Part shown: in pieces, positions 40,341-52,904 of the stretch | How the letters are laid out: each line of letters starts with the position of its first letter | Numbering within the stretch: position 1 is the stretch's first letter | From: Gadus chalcogrammus | Taxonomy: Eukaryota; Chordata; Actinopteri; Gadiformes; Gadidae | DNA length: 64,000 nucleotides | Direction: 5' to 3' | NCBI RefSeq assembly: GCF_026213295.1 | Contig: NC_079427.1 | Span: 4,329,722 to 4,393,721 of the forward strand | The notes under the pieces: generated by a model | Database searches by the model: none | What the model was told of the DNA's origin: nothing | The model's input: only the letters and a program-made list of their open reading frames with translations | Position numbers and translations under genes: made by a program

Positions 40341-40581
40341 AGGAATCCTGCGTTTAACTTTGATTATTAATTAGATCCCCATGGGATCCCAATAGTAAAT
40401 GTAATAGTTCATATAATTATATAATTAGTGCTGAGGGTAATAGCTCTTGGGCAACCTCTATTGTTAACGGATTGAGTCATTAACAATAAGACTTATGACA
40501 CAAGACATATTTCTTCAGAGACTGAACATCGAAATACTTTTGGTCTCAAGCATTTCTATCAATATGTAAAGTATATTGTGA

Positions 40582-40587
40582 AATAAA
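40582..40587 (+). terminator. rwdd2b: Candidate rwdd2b polyadenylation signal
   Basis: AATAAA about 730 bases after the rwdd2b stop, beyond the LINE fragment. Confidence 0.35.
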
Positions 40588-42190
40588 AATATTTATATAT
40601 GTGAACTGTTTTGATAGACATTCCTTTATTTTCGTGCTTTTCTGAATTTTTATTTAATTTGCCGCCTTTGAGGTGCCAGGATCCTATAAATCTCGAAGCA
40701 TGAGATCCATAATTCTGGATAATCGATCCTGCTGTAAATTATAAACCAGAATGAATCCTCTTTTTTTCTTTTTTTTTGAACTGCCATTAGATGGCAGTAG
40801 ATCCCCGTCAAACATTGCACGGTGTAATTTGGCATGAAGTCGCACAAGCAGCATAGCCGAACTATGTTGCAAAAAGTTGTCCTATTTCTTGTTTTGAAAT
40901 TAAAGTATATTTTACTAAGATGTAACTTATTTTGAACTAAATTAGTTTAGAAAATAAATATCAATAAATTCTTATTTATGTAAAAATAAGGCAAAACGAC
41001 TTTTTCACTGAAGCCAAAGTCAAAGATCAAGTTATGCTTGTGGGAATTCAAAATATTGATTCTCTGGGATTCACCCACTACATCTCCCCACACAATAGTT
41101 ACCGCTTGAGAAAATGGTGGCCGCACTTTCTTTTTTTTCTATTCGACCGAATGAATTAACCTCTTTCTCCAACGACTTAATTTGACAGTGTAAGAAAGAC
41201 CTCAAATGACTGAGGGAAAATGGAGTTACAACAACGCCCCGAAGCCACGTAGAAGTAGTTAGGTTGCGTTATCCGCCTAAGAAACATATTTTGTTTAACT
41301 TTATTTTCTTTTTAATAAAAAAGTCTATACAACAAACCATTGCGCAAGTTTAAATCCACCCAACCACATACGCGACTACAGCCAACAGGTAATTTCGGAC
41401 CCTATTCGGACAAGCTATAACTGTTATGTTACAAGCCAGGATCTGGCCGTTCCGAGACTGCCCTCGTCCTCTGCTACCACATCCGTTTCTCAGATCAAGG
41501 GGTCGGTTGGGAGGAATGGCCCCCGAGGGGACCCTCTCCTGTCCCCGCTGATCACAGGACTCCGTCCCCGCCGTCCTTATCGCCGGACAGCCGGGAGCGT
41601 CTCAGGAAGAGGTTGTGGCCAGGTCTTCTTCCAACAGATTTCATCCATGTTTTGTGAGGGCCAGACCGGCACTTATTCCCAACGACAGCTTGTCGTAATT
41701 CTGTTAGATTCCCAATGAGGACGCCGACCAGATGAGAAAATAAAACAGGTTTAACTTGGGAAATATTAGCCTAAAACCCTAAACACACAGTGATCATTAT
41801 TATTACTTTGCTTGATAATAATGATGACGAAAATGAACGTTGCCTCGCCATGACTAAACTTCCCCTACTTGATATATCACAACAGTAATTGACCAGTCAC
41901 AGCAGCAGTAAAATATGTTTGTCCCACCAAAAAAACAACAACGCAGGCGTCGAGATTGTAGCTCAACACAGGTGCGTGGGAATGGAGCAGAATGTGTTGA
42001 ACCCATTTAATAGTATTCACACTCTGGGTATGAATCATTATGTTATTTATGAAAAAAAAAGATCAAACTGAAGGACATTATGCTATACATCATCCTCCAA
42101 TCAGCCAATGCAACATTCACATTTGAACATTTATCAAAAGGAAAATGTCATGATAGTATTGCTAACAACGGCTCTGATAGACAGTTTATT
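40588..42190 (+). other. Intergenic, no gene seen
   Basis: AT-rich, no long frames with gene-like sequence, no clear repeat ends. Confidence 0.7.
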
Positions 42191-42194
42191 CTGG

Positions 42195-42552
42195 GTGGAA
42201 GTTTCCATGGTTACGCCCCATCATGAACTCTGGGTTCTAGTTATCAATGTAGCATCCCATTGTCGACTTTGGGTTGACTTTATCAAGGTAATGCCCAATC
42301 AACAGCTCTGGTTTGACCTTACCATGGTGATGCCCAAGCAACAGCACTGGAGTGACGTTACCATGGTAACACCCTATCGTGGATCAGGGTTGACGTTAAC
42401 AAGGCGTTGTCCCATCAAAAGCTCTGAGTTGACATTACCAAGGGATCACATTAGATTGGACTCCGGGTTGACGTTACCATGGTTATGCCCTATCAACAAC
42501 CATCGTACCCCCCTATGGTTGACTGTTGGTTGACATTACCATGGTAACATCA
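42195..42552 (+). repeat. Degenerate 38-40-bp tandem array with X-box-like palindromes
   Basis: About nine units, each near GGGTTGACGTTACCATGGTA and ATGCCC. One unit holds the perfect palindrome GTTACCATGGTAAC at 42357-42370; others are at about 42201, 42241, 42281, 42317, 42473 and 42535 with one to four changes. Confidence 0.8.
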
Positions 42553-44220
42553 GGCAGGAGAAAACAAGGGAGCAATACAGTCAATTCTTAAACCGTAACC
42601 TCAACGTGATGGTGGAAATGCAATGCACGCCTTACAGTAGAAAGTCACTTTTATGACACAAGATTAATGTTTACACATTTTCTACTTATCATCACATCGC
42701 CAATGCTAGTTCACACAGCACGTGCTACCAAACCATGATGTATTTTTTTTTTTGAGTCGATTTAACATGAAAAAAACCCATTTACAGTACATGGATTAAG
42801 TGTGCCTTGATTCAGAAGTCCTTTTCTGATTCATTTTGTAAAAGCCCTTTTTACTATTTGAAACTTTATTCACACTTGACTTGATAGCATTTTTCTTGCT
42901 TGTTATTTCACACAATTATCTTATTCTGTATGTGTATTGAAGTGGTGATGCATATAATTGAATTAGTCTTGAACGTCATGGCAACGCTTCATCCTATCTG
43001 CCGAGTTGGCGCTCATTCGGAAGTCTAAGCCAATAGGAAATATGTGTGTGTGTGTTGTTGTCTTCAGCGATTTGAAGGAGCCAGCACACATGGTCTTGAA
43101 CACCAGGGACTTTGGAAACTTTGACTTACGCTTCGCTTGCATTTAATAAATCGGCGTTATGCAACACACACACATTTACATTAGGTGTTGCTCTTGTTGT
43201 GTTGTATCATTTTGAAGAATATTAGGAATATATTATACCGTGGAAAACAGCACTTTGTAGCCTTGAGGAGAAATTATCTTAGAGGTTCTCTATTAATACG
43301 AGGCTGAAAATGTGAGTGTCACAGCAGAAAGGACGGGGGTAGAATTCAAACAAGAATAAAACTACCAAAGATATTCAGAAAATATGTCTACATACACTAC
43401 TTGAATCTGGGTTATACACACACTTGCATTATGTTCTCTCAACCATTGTACTGGTTTAACTTTCATTTTTAGGAATATATTAAATCAGAAAAAAACACAG
43501 GGTAGCCTAGTTATAAATATCTTTGGGGTTCAAAATATGGGAATATGCTAAATCTTAAATCACATGTCTCCCCCCTGAGTGATGTTAACAGTAGATAGAA
43601 TACAATTATAAAAATGTGGCAAGTTATAACCTCTTTTTTTTTACTCAAATATAATAAATTCAGAAGTCATTCATTCAAGTGAGTACATCATTAGCGATTA
43701 TTACTACTGCTAAGATAAGAGGTACTTTATTAATCCCATACGCAGAAACCATTGTTTCCCAGCATAAGGTGCAGGACTGTTATTAAAAGAGATAACTTCA
43801 AAAAATATATCTACACCTTACTCCCTGCTACTAAAACCCCTTGCGCAGTGTGTTGAACTCGTATACATCCATGCGTTAATATGTACGTTTAACATATGAA
43901 TTGTCCCATCCCATTAGTTTGTGCTGGCGGCTGTCAGGCCCGCATTGATTTAAGCAGGAGGGCACAACACAGTCAAACAGCAGCGATGGAACTCCATCTC
44001 ACAGTTAATTCACTACGTGTCACATTACCATTTTCAATTTTGCCAAAGTAAACCAGATAATCAAAGCAATTAAAAACACAATCGCTTGTTTTCCAAAGTG
44101 GGATGTAAGAACGCGTGGCCTCAGAGGTCTTTAGGATTCCTCCCGTTCCCTCCCCGTGACCCTCCAAGGTCAACGCTTGTATGTCTGCTGGTCCCATGAA
44201 TACTAAATATGACTGAATTA
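42553..44220 (+). other. Intergenic, no gene seen
   Basis: AT-rich; only short chance frames. Confidence 0.7.
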
Positions 44221-44225
44221 AACAT

Positions 44226-44848
44226 CTCCCCTCTCTCTCTCTCTCTCGCTCTCGCGCTCTCTCCCTCTCCTCGCTACTATTTAATCAGTTGTCTTACCTG
44301 TCTGTCTGTTGTAGTCCCAGAGCCCTCCTCCCAACTCCCCCTTTCCTCCACACACACTGTCTGGCGTTGTAGAGACGACCTGGAAGTACCCCCTGCCAAC
44401 CTCTCCCCCCCGTTCTCTCACTCCCTCATCGACCTCTCCCATCTTCCTCCCTCCCCCAGCTCCCTTTCCCTCCCCCCCTCTCCCTCTCCTTCCTCTCCTC
44501 CCTCTCCCCTCTCTCCCTCCCCGCCATCTCCCTCTCCCCCCTCTCCCTCTCCCCCCTCTCCCTCCCCACCGTCTCTCTCTCCCCCCTCTCCCTCCCCACC
44601 GTCTCTCTCCCCCCTCTCCCTCCCCACCGTCTCCCTCTCCCCCCTCTCCCTCTTCCCCCTCTCCCCCCTCTCCCTCTCCCTCTCCCCCCTCTCCCTCCCC
44701 ACCGTCTCTCTCTCCCTCCCCACCGTCTCTCTCTCCCTCCCCACCGTCTCCCTCTCCCCACCGTCTCTCTCTCCCCCCTCTCCCTCCCCACCGTCTCCCT
44801 CTCCCCCCTCTCCCCCCTCTCCCTCTCTCCCTCTCCCCCCCCCCCCGT
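44226..44848 (+). repeat. Polypyrimidine (CT / CCCT) tract
   Basis: CT-rich from 44226, broken at about 44270-44410 by ordinary sequence, then about 430 bases of CTCCC units with a recurring CCCCACCGTCTC marker. Strand asymmetry is nearly total; no purine run longer than a few bases. Confidence 0.95.
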
Positions 44849-46330
44849 GTTTGTACGAGTTTGGTAACAATGATTGCATCAGGACTCTACGTTGTCCCCT
44901 CTCGACGCATTCTTCAGAGTCTGATGCATCTCCACAAAACAAAACAGCTCCCAACAGTACGTCCTTCAGACCCCCCTCACGAGACCTTGACCTTGGACTC
45001 AGCTCTGGACAAGGAAGGTAACCCATCGTCCGCTGAGGGAGGGATCCTTCTTCTGGGTTCTTTCTCAATGTTTCCTCACCTCTGGGTTTTGGGGGAGTTT
45101 TTTTCTTTGAGGGCTACGGCCCGGGTAAGGAGGTATGGTCGCACAATGTGGTGTCTGTGAAACACTTTGAGACTGTAGCTTTGATGACTTCGGATGAGAT
45201 ATGATAACGACCTACTCTACAAACCAAAGTTAGACAATTCGGGGACTGAACCAAAGGAAACGAAAGTTCAGGTGTCATTGGTCAACGGTTGTGTTCGTTA
45301 CACAACGTGTCTGTCAGCTTCTGATAAGGCATGCGTGTCCTCGACTTCCTGTGGTTGTTTCTCTCGCAGGGTTGTTGTTTTATTGGAGCACACCCTCCTA
45401 GCCACGAATATCTCTTGCTTTAATTAAGTCTCCAGAGAGGCAGGGAAGCATCGGCAAATGCTCCAATTCAAACAGATGGCGCGCTATTTTCTGCCTGCTT
45501 TATGCTACAGGTGCTTCGTCTTTCCCCAGAAGACTACCCCAAGACAATTCTTACCTCTCCTCTCTCCTGGGCATACGCTGCACCAACAGCCCGCCAAACA
45601 ATGCAGGTATGTTTATTTTAATTAGATCTAAAAATACAATATGGAATAAATCAAAAGGCAGTCGGAGGCAGAGCCGGGGCGGGTATATCCCAGGCTGTGC
45701 TGTAGTGAAGCGCCATACCGGCTGGATCGGATGTATGGCATCGCCGCGGCGTTTGTGTGTGCGTTAGCCACACCGCGCTCATCAATCGCGGGCCGTGCAA
45801 GGCAGTGCGGCCCCCACTGGAAAGCCTTCATGCAGCAAACAAGGCGCCGCCGAGGAGGCGAGTGGACACATTCATCCACACTAATGGTGCGACGAGGACT
45901 CCGGCTGGCTGGGGACGGGAGGGGGGGCGGCGGTGGGAACGGGGACCCGGGGCTCGTGTTCTCTGTTCCACATCGTTTGAGTCCCCCGGAACGTTCGCCA
46001 GCCGCCTGTCAGAACCGGAGGCGTAGGAGATCCGTTTGATGCTCATCAAATATGATTAGGCGGAACACAGCTCCCGCTAATGTCCTACAGCGCCCGCTTC
46101 CAGGAGACGCCCGCGTGGGGCTGCAACGACAAGCCCGCGACTTAACAGCCCCCCGCTGCTGGGTTCTATAATGATCTTCCCCCTCTGCGTCTGCCGCTGT
46201 GGGCGGACGGCGGCGTCGCCGTTGCCCAGACGAGGGGCGGAGTGGGTTGGGGGAGAATGAATTGGGAGGATGGATTAGAAAGGATGGATGTTGCATGGGT
46301 GTGTGGGTGGATGGGTTTGTGTGGCCCGAT

Positions 46331-46390
46331 GGATGGATGGATGGATGGATGGATGGATGGATGGATGGATGGATGGATGCATGGATGGAT
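46331..46390 (+). repeat. GGAT tetranucleotide repeat
   Basis: About 13 tandem GGAT units, then decayed GGAGGGA. Confidence 0.95.
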
Positions 46391-46972
46391 GAGGGAGGGA
46401 GGGATAGATGGAGGGTTATGAGAGGGGACGATGAGGGATACATTGATGGAGGAATGATTAATTTTTAGGGGGTATTGTATTAAGTTGTCCGATATTGTTT
46501 TCAGAGATGTCCGGCAATGCAATTGTGACTGTCAACTTGTCCCCTTTTTTTAAAGTAACTCTACTGAAGTTAACATACCACTATTATTTCTCCCAGGGTT
46601 CGGTAGGAATGAGCTGTCAATCAAAGCCAAACACATTTAGAAAAACAGTGCAACCCTTGGCCCCTGAAAGCAGCACAAACAACAGATGCGGTCCAAACAT
46701 TCACAAAGAAAACAAGGATCCTGGAAAATTGGAAATTCAATCTTCCACTGCCTCCGCTTTGCACTTCATCGTTTGGGAGCGAGAGGAGAGAGCCTCCGAC
46801 ATGTCCTACAAGGCATGTAATATGAATGATAAGGAAATAGCACTAAAACCTCAACAAAGTCCTTTGGCACCAATCTGGATGGAGGACGCAAATTACTGCC
46901 ATTGGACAAAGTGCTTATAGTAAATCCCTGTTTGGCAGGCTAATTTTACGAGCTATGCTACAGTTGCAGCGA

Positions 46973-47072
46973 NNNNNNNNNNNNNNNNNNNNNNNNNNNN
47001 NNNNNNNNNNNNNNNNNNNNNNNNNNNNNNNNNNNNNNNNNNNNNNNNNNNNNNNNNNNNNNNNNNNNNNNN
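46973..47072. other. Assembly gap, 100 N
   Basis: Exactly 100 N, the usual placeholder for unknown length. The right edge opens into a GA repeat, a likely cause of the break. Confidence 0.99.
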
Positions 47073-47075
47073 AGG

Positions 47076-47140
<65 letters not shown>
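47073..47140 (+). repeat. GA microsatellite at gap edge
   Basis: GGAGA then pure GA to about 47140; real length unknown because of the gap. Confidence 0.95.
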
Positions 47141-47143
<3 letters not shown>

Positions 47144-49455
47144 CACAAGGAGTAAGGAGAGGGTTAGGGAGTCACAGCGTCCAGCATCCATCCATGCGTG
47201 GTGGTGGTGGTGTCTGGGGCTCATGCTGAACCGGGCCGTTCTGACCCGGGGGGGCAGCGGGTCTGGTGGTTACCGTAGCAACACTACATGTTTACCTGTT
47301 GTTGAACCCGGGAAGCCTTTCGCTGATGCCGTGGTTGCAGACACAGAGTTGAAAAAACAGTTGAACATGAAAAGGGTTCAAATCACAACACGGGAAAAAT
47401 CAGCCCAATGCCGAGAGCAAATCAGCTGTTTGAAAAACAACCATCGCATTTAGAGTGACCCAAAGCGGAGCTTTCAGGTCCGAGCCATATGCATTCTGGG
47501 TAAATTCCTGTGTAACCAGGACACCGGATTAGGCCGTGTCAACCTACAAGCGGAGAACACACAGTACTATTTGTAGTCTGCTTTCCCCTGTAGGATAAAG
47601 CCAGAGGAATATACGCTCTGAATTATTCATGAGTGCTCAACAAGCCCTTAGCCGCCGCTGGAAGTGCTTGGGGCTTTGCTAGCGTCAACATTTTAGGGTT
47701 CTGGCTTTTATTTTGAAGTTTACAGGGTATACCACGTCTGCTGATAATTAGGTGAGGCGTATATGAGATGGCAACAAACACCGCACAGTGTGGCACACAG
47801 GATTCTTCCCCCAAACACCCCACAAAGAGAAGCCCACAGTGAATTTAAATACATCCGACTGTAATTAAATCACTGGTTTGTGTGATTACATTAGCAAGGT
47901 AAATGTAATAAATGGAAAATAATGTAACGAGTTATTCAATTATGGAAAACGATATATACATATTGTATGTTATGGTGCACATCTGAGATTGATTATTTTA
48001 TTGGCTTCTGTTCTGGTCCTCATTAAGTCTGATATGATTACGTATGTACTAAATATATGTTGGGGCCTTTACATTCATAATTGCAATACTGGGTATGTCT
48101 TGCACGCTATATCTTAAACGTCCAAAGACATGAGTAATGCAGTCCTACTTGAATTGAAAATGCCTATTACATTTTCTTTTTTTTCTTTTTCCCCAGGTGA
48201 AAGTTGGCAGAGGATATTTTTCAGGTTAATGTCAGAGAAGTAAGTCAATCCATTGAGAGAGCTGAACATTGCCCGAGGCGGCATAATATCTGGGACTAAG
48301 CGCGGTGATTACCAAAATTAGCTACTTTATCTTCATGATCGTCTAGTTCCGAAACACTACATACCGCACCGTCTCCAGATGATTATTTACATGATCATTA
48401 AATGCTGTTGTAATTAATCCTTGAAGTTACAGGTATCTTGTATAAGGTAGGTTAAGGGCATTGGGAATCAAACCTGGAACCATTGGATTAGGAGTCAAAC
48501 ACCCCAGCCATTAGGCTTGTGTTTACCAAACTGGGGGTCAGAAGTCTAATTGTGCCTGCAAATAACGTCACTACAATTTATGTCTTTATATGACACGATG
48601 TGCTTAGGTTCACTGGGGCATTGTTACAGGTTAGAACAATGTGCAGGGAAGCAGATGTTCCAAGCCTTTTATGTTCACGGCCCAAAACAACACTAAACTA
48701 CCAACGGCAGACAAACGCCACTGGGCTAACAATATGCTAACAATAACCTGAATAACAGGGACATCAATAAACATCCAATAAAGATGTCATTGCATAACTG
48801 ATCGCTAATAAACAACTTAAGCAGAGCTGAACTGGTGAATATAATCTGTCCACTTTGATTTATTGAGGAAATACTCAACAGACGCTATGCAGCCTAAAGA
48901 GTGTTTTAATTTACATGCTGTGTAAATACCAGTTGGTTCTGTACTTTATGTTCCAAAACATATTCCATAATACTCCCCTAATATCATCCTGCTGTTGTGT
49001 ACTTAGAAAATGTCCTCTGAGGGTCAAAACACAGCAGGAAAAAACCCAAAACAGTTGGATCACTGCAATACTGCCTCTCACACTCGACAGCCAACATTAA
49101 GCATACAAGACTACGAATGAACAACATCACAGAATTCTGGTCGTGTCAGCTGTTGTACACGGAAGAAGAAGGGGAAAAGGGTAGGTGTATGCAGGGGGAA
49201 ACAGAACAGAATGAGAGTGAGAGAGGAAGGGGAAAGAGAGGGAGAGATGAATCAAGTCTAACACACCGCCAATTCCTGGCTCAGAGCCCGGCCGCGAGGG
49301 CATCAATCACAGGCCGCGTGTTTAATGTTGTGTTTATGAGCACGGCTAGACAGCGATGGCGGCTGTTCCCGGGGTCGTGACGCAGACGGGGGACACGGAG
49401 TGGGGCTGAGGGATGTTGTACGTGTTGTTGTTGTTGTTGTTTGCTGTTGTTGCTT

Positions 49456-49480
<25 letters not shown>
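47141..49480 (+). other. Intergenic, no gene seen
   Basis: No gene-like frames. 48190-48425 has balanced composition and palindromic ATGATTATTTACATGATCAT, so it could be regulatory. Confidence 0.6.
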
Positions 49481-49487
<7 letters not shown>

Positions 49488-50127
49488 ATGGAAGGCGGCT
49501 GGCGAAGAGTTGTTGGTGGAGATGGAGAGGACGAGGAGGTAGCGGTGGAGGTGGTGGAGGTGGTGGTGGTGGTGGTGGAGGTGGTGGTGGTGGAGGTGGT
49601 GGTGGTGGTGGAGGTGGTGGAGGTGGTGGTGGAGGTGGTGGTGGAGGTGGTGGAGGTAGCGGTGGTGGTGGTGGTGGTGGTGGTGGTGGTGGTGGTGGTG
49701 GTGGTGGAGATGGAGAGGACGAGGAGGTAGCGGTGGAGGTGGTGGAGGTGGTGGTGGAGGTGGTGGTGGTGGTGGAGGTGGTGGAGGTGGTGGTGGTGGA
49801 GGTGGTGGAGGTGGTGGTGGTGGTGGTGGAGGTGGTGGTGGTGGTGGTGGTGGAGGTGGTGGTGGTGGAGGTGGTGGTGGAGGTGGTGGAGATGGTGGAG
49901 GTGGTGGTGGTGGAGGTGGTGGTGGTGGTGGTGGTGGAGGTGGTGGTGGTGGTGGTGGTGGTGGTGGTGGTGGTGGTGGAGGTGGTGGTGGTGGTGGTGG
50001 AGGTGGTGGTGGTGGTGGTGGTGGAGGTGGTGGAGGTGGTGGTGGTGGTGGAGGTGGTGGAGGTGGTGGTGGTGGTGGTGGTGGTGGAGGTGGTGGAGGT
50101 GGTGGTGGTGGTGGTGGAGATGGCGGA
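49481..50127 (+). repeat. GGT/GGA triplet tract
   Basis: About 640 bases of GGT with regularly placed GGA. Two copies of a longer unit (GGAGATGGAGAGGACGAGGA at 49518 and 49705) mark an internal duplication. Confidence 0.95.
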
Positions 50128-51645
50128 TGTGAGGGGAGCGTGGATGAGGCTAAATCAAATAGAAATCTTGAAAGAAAAAAAACAACACAAAAGTTTACTG
50201 AGAGGGTAAAGAAACAAACACACCCAAAGAAAAATGAATAAACGACGAAGCATAAAAAAATTACTTCAACTTACCAATGTCAAGGCTAATATTGCAAATG
50301 GAACACAAAAACAGACACTGGCCAAGGCAAAGTTGTGACCCTTCTTCAGCTTGATGCGTCTCTGACCCCTGGACCCCAGAGCGGGGAGCTGTCACGGACG
50401 TGGTTTCGGGCCCGTTGCCACGGCGGCTGACGGCTGCTGGTGCTCGTTTTTTCCAGACACAGTGATTATTATGTGTCCTCCGCCTTCATTTAACTTTATT
50501 TATACCGCGCGCGAGCGACAGAAATGCGGATAGTGATGAATTGCGGCTAGGCGGTGACGTTTATAGCTTCTCAGCTATCGTTTTATTCACAAATTAGCTT
50601 CAGTGCGGAGTGGGAGATCTAAAAGCTATAAGTAGTCAGGCCGCATGAGTGCAGCGCTCCAAAGAATAACTGTCAGATACATTATACATGAAGACTCTCA
50701 GCTGTAGCAGTCAGCCGCGCGTCCGCTTCCAGGCACCGGGACCTTGGTGTTTATTGTGTTGATTCTGCTACGGTCATGTCATTGGGGCTCATTTCTCACA
50801 GATAATCAAATAAAATAAAGTCTCAAACAGCTCCCAGGCACAGGGCGCACTTTAACAACCTCCAGAGTTTTGAATTCCGCCGTTCCGTTTCAATCTAGAA
50901 TGATGGGAATGAGCGATGAGGTTTGGGTGGAATGCATGATGCAAGTGGGAACAGGATGATATGGATGCTAGAATGACACAGCTAGCGTAGCAAGCTATAG
51001 CTGTCCTAGCCTGATATAGCTAGCCGATCGTGACGCAGATAACCTAGTGTGACACAGTAAGCCAAACTTGACATCGCTAGCCTAGCCTGACATATCTAGT
51101 GTAGCTGTAACAGCTGGCCTAACGGAGAAAGCATAGCCTGTCAGAGTTGTTTTCCTCTCTTTACTGAACCAGAGTTGACGAGACAGACATAACAAATACA
51201 AATAAAAATATTTTTCTGTCTGTTTCTCCCAAAAAACACAGTTTTACATTTGTCTTCCCCCAAATATTACAGAAAAATAAACGCTTGTAGTAAGTGTTAA
51301 CCTAGCAAACTGTCAAAAGTTTAAATAAAGTTCTTGTTCTTGTCATTCTTCCATTTAGTCTATATATATGACAGGAATATTATTAGTGTTCTAGTATTTG
51401 CAATTCATTTATTTTTATATCTTCAGGCAACACTTAAAAGCTAAATTGTGTGAGCCAAACAGATTAGGTTGCTTCTTGATCCTGGGAAGAGAGCAGCAGA
51501 TGAACCAGGAACCCCACTGAGCTAGCCCTAAGGGGGTTGGGATAAGTCTGCTACCCCTGCCACCGCCATCACCAACACCACCTACTCCATCACCTCCTCC
51601 ATGATAACCTCCAGCATCGACCCATCAACATCTCTACCTAGTACT
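50128..51645 (+). other. Intergenic, no certain gene
   Basis: A possible orphan exon on the minus strand (50275-50368) is treated as a finding. 50950-51130 has recurring CTAGC-type words. Otherwise nothing. Confidence 0.6.
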
Positions 51646-51649
51646 TCTA

Positions 51650-52137
51650 GCACCATGTACCTCGTACCGCTAGCACCATGTACCTCGTACCACTAGCACC
51701 ATGTACCTCGTACCGCTAGCACCATGTACCTCGTACCGCTAGCACCATGTACCTCGTACCGCTAGCACCATGTACCTCGTACCACTAGCACCATGTACCT
51801 CGTACCGCTAGCACCATGTACCTCGTACCGCTAGCACCATGTACCTCGTACCACTAGCACCATGTACCTCGTACCGCTAGCACCATGTACCTCGTACCAC
51901 TAGCACCATGTACCTCGTACCGCTAGCACCATGTACCTCGTACCGCTAGCACCATGTACCTCGTACCACTAGCACCATGTACCTCGTACCACTAGCACCA
52001 TGTACCTCGTACCACTAGCACCATGTACCTCGTACCGCTAGCACCATGTACCTCGTACCGCTAGCACCATGTACCTCGTACCACTAGCACCATGTACCTC
52101 GTACCGCTAGCACCATGTACCTCGTACCGCTAGCACC
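51650..52137 (+). repeat. 23-bp minisatellite, 21 copies
   Basis: Unit starts ACCATGTACCTCGTACC and ends GCTAGC or ACTAGC. Only this one base varies among copies; otherwise they are identical, so the array expanded recently. Confidence 0.97.
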
Positions 52138-52330
52138 ATGCCCCGTCGACACCAGCGACATTGTTTCTACCATCAGCGCTACCACGTTTTACACCACTGT
52201 CATCACCATCAGCACTTCCACCATCACCACTACCACCGTCACCATTATTACCACCTCCTCCATCACCACTACCACCATCATCCCCATGTCCTACGTCACC
52301 ACCACCAGCATTTCATCACCTCCTCCACCG
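52138..52330 (+). repeat. CAC/CAT-rich triplet repeat
   Basis: Degenerate CACCAT and CACTAC units, adjoining the 23-bp minisatellite. Confidence 0.85.
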
Positions 52331-52755
52331 CTATAACGATTGCCACCGGCGACCCCACTACGAACACCACCCCCTTCATCACCACCACTAGCCCCCCCTG
52401 GCGGTGGGTGGGGGTGTTCAACGAAGTAATCAAACTCTCCCAGCACCTGCTCTCCTTGCCGGAGGCATTGGGACACCCTGCTCACCCTGTTTCTAGGTTG
52501 TAAATGGAGGCCAGGTCGTAAACGGGGTGGTAAAACGGTCATGAAGTGATGCATTGAAACTTGTAAATAGACTTTTAAGTGTAAAGAGATTAATGTTAAA
52601 ATGATCAGCCCTAAATCGATCGGTACGTTTTAATCCATTGTTGGTGGTAATGGTAATTTCTCATTCTCTCTCTATGGATTCTAAATCCTCATAATTACAT
52701 TTAGACTGGACTGCAAATAGCTTTTGTATAATGTTGAATGAGCTTGTGAAAAAAG

Positions 52756-52897
52756 TAGAGCTGTCAAGCGATTAAAATATTTAATCGTGATTAATCGCAT
52801 TAATGTCATAGTTAACTCACGATTAATCGCAAATTATTTTTCTATGCTAAATATCGCGCGATAATTTTTTTAACGCCGTTAAATTTGGTTTGCGTTT
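52756..52897 (+). mobile_element. Truncated hAT-type MITE
   Basis: Starts TAGAGCTGTCAAGCGATTAA and matches the family at 32428-32881, but the right end is missing after GGTTTGCGTTTTT. Confidence 0.75.
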
Positions 52898-52904
52898 TTC
52901 AAAA

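Noticed and set aside
44209..45070. Pro/Ser-rich 270-codon frame and Arg/Glu/Gly frames opposite
   Set aside because: Products of the CCCT/GGGA tract with no conserved motif or splice structure.
45680..45740. 5S rRNA-like CGCCATACCGGCTGG
   Set aside because: Only a short resemblance; the rest of a 5S gene is absent.
46955..47224. Frames crossing the N gap
   Set aside because: The sequence there is unknown; any translation is meaningless.
49400..50209. Gly- or Val/Glu-rich frames, and a Thr-rich frame on the minus strand that could imitate a CADM stalk
   Set aside because: Pure triplet repeat; too long for a CADM stalk and not joined to a membrane exon.
52115..52503. Thr-rich plus-strand frame
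   Set aside because: It is a CAC/CAT repeat on the wrong strand for the cadm2-like gene.
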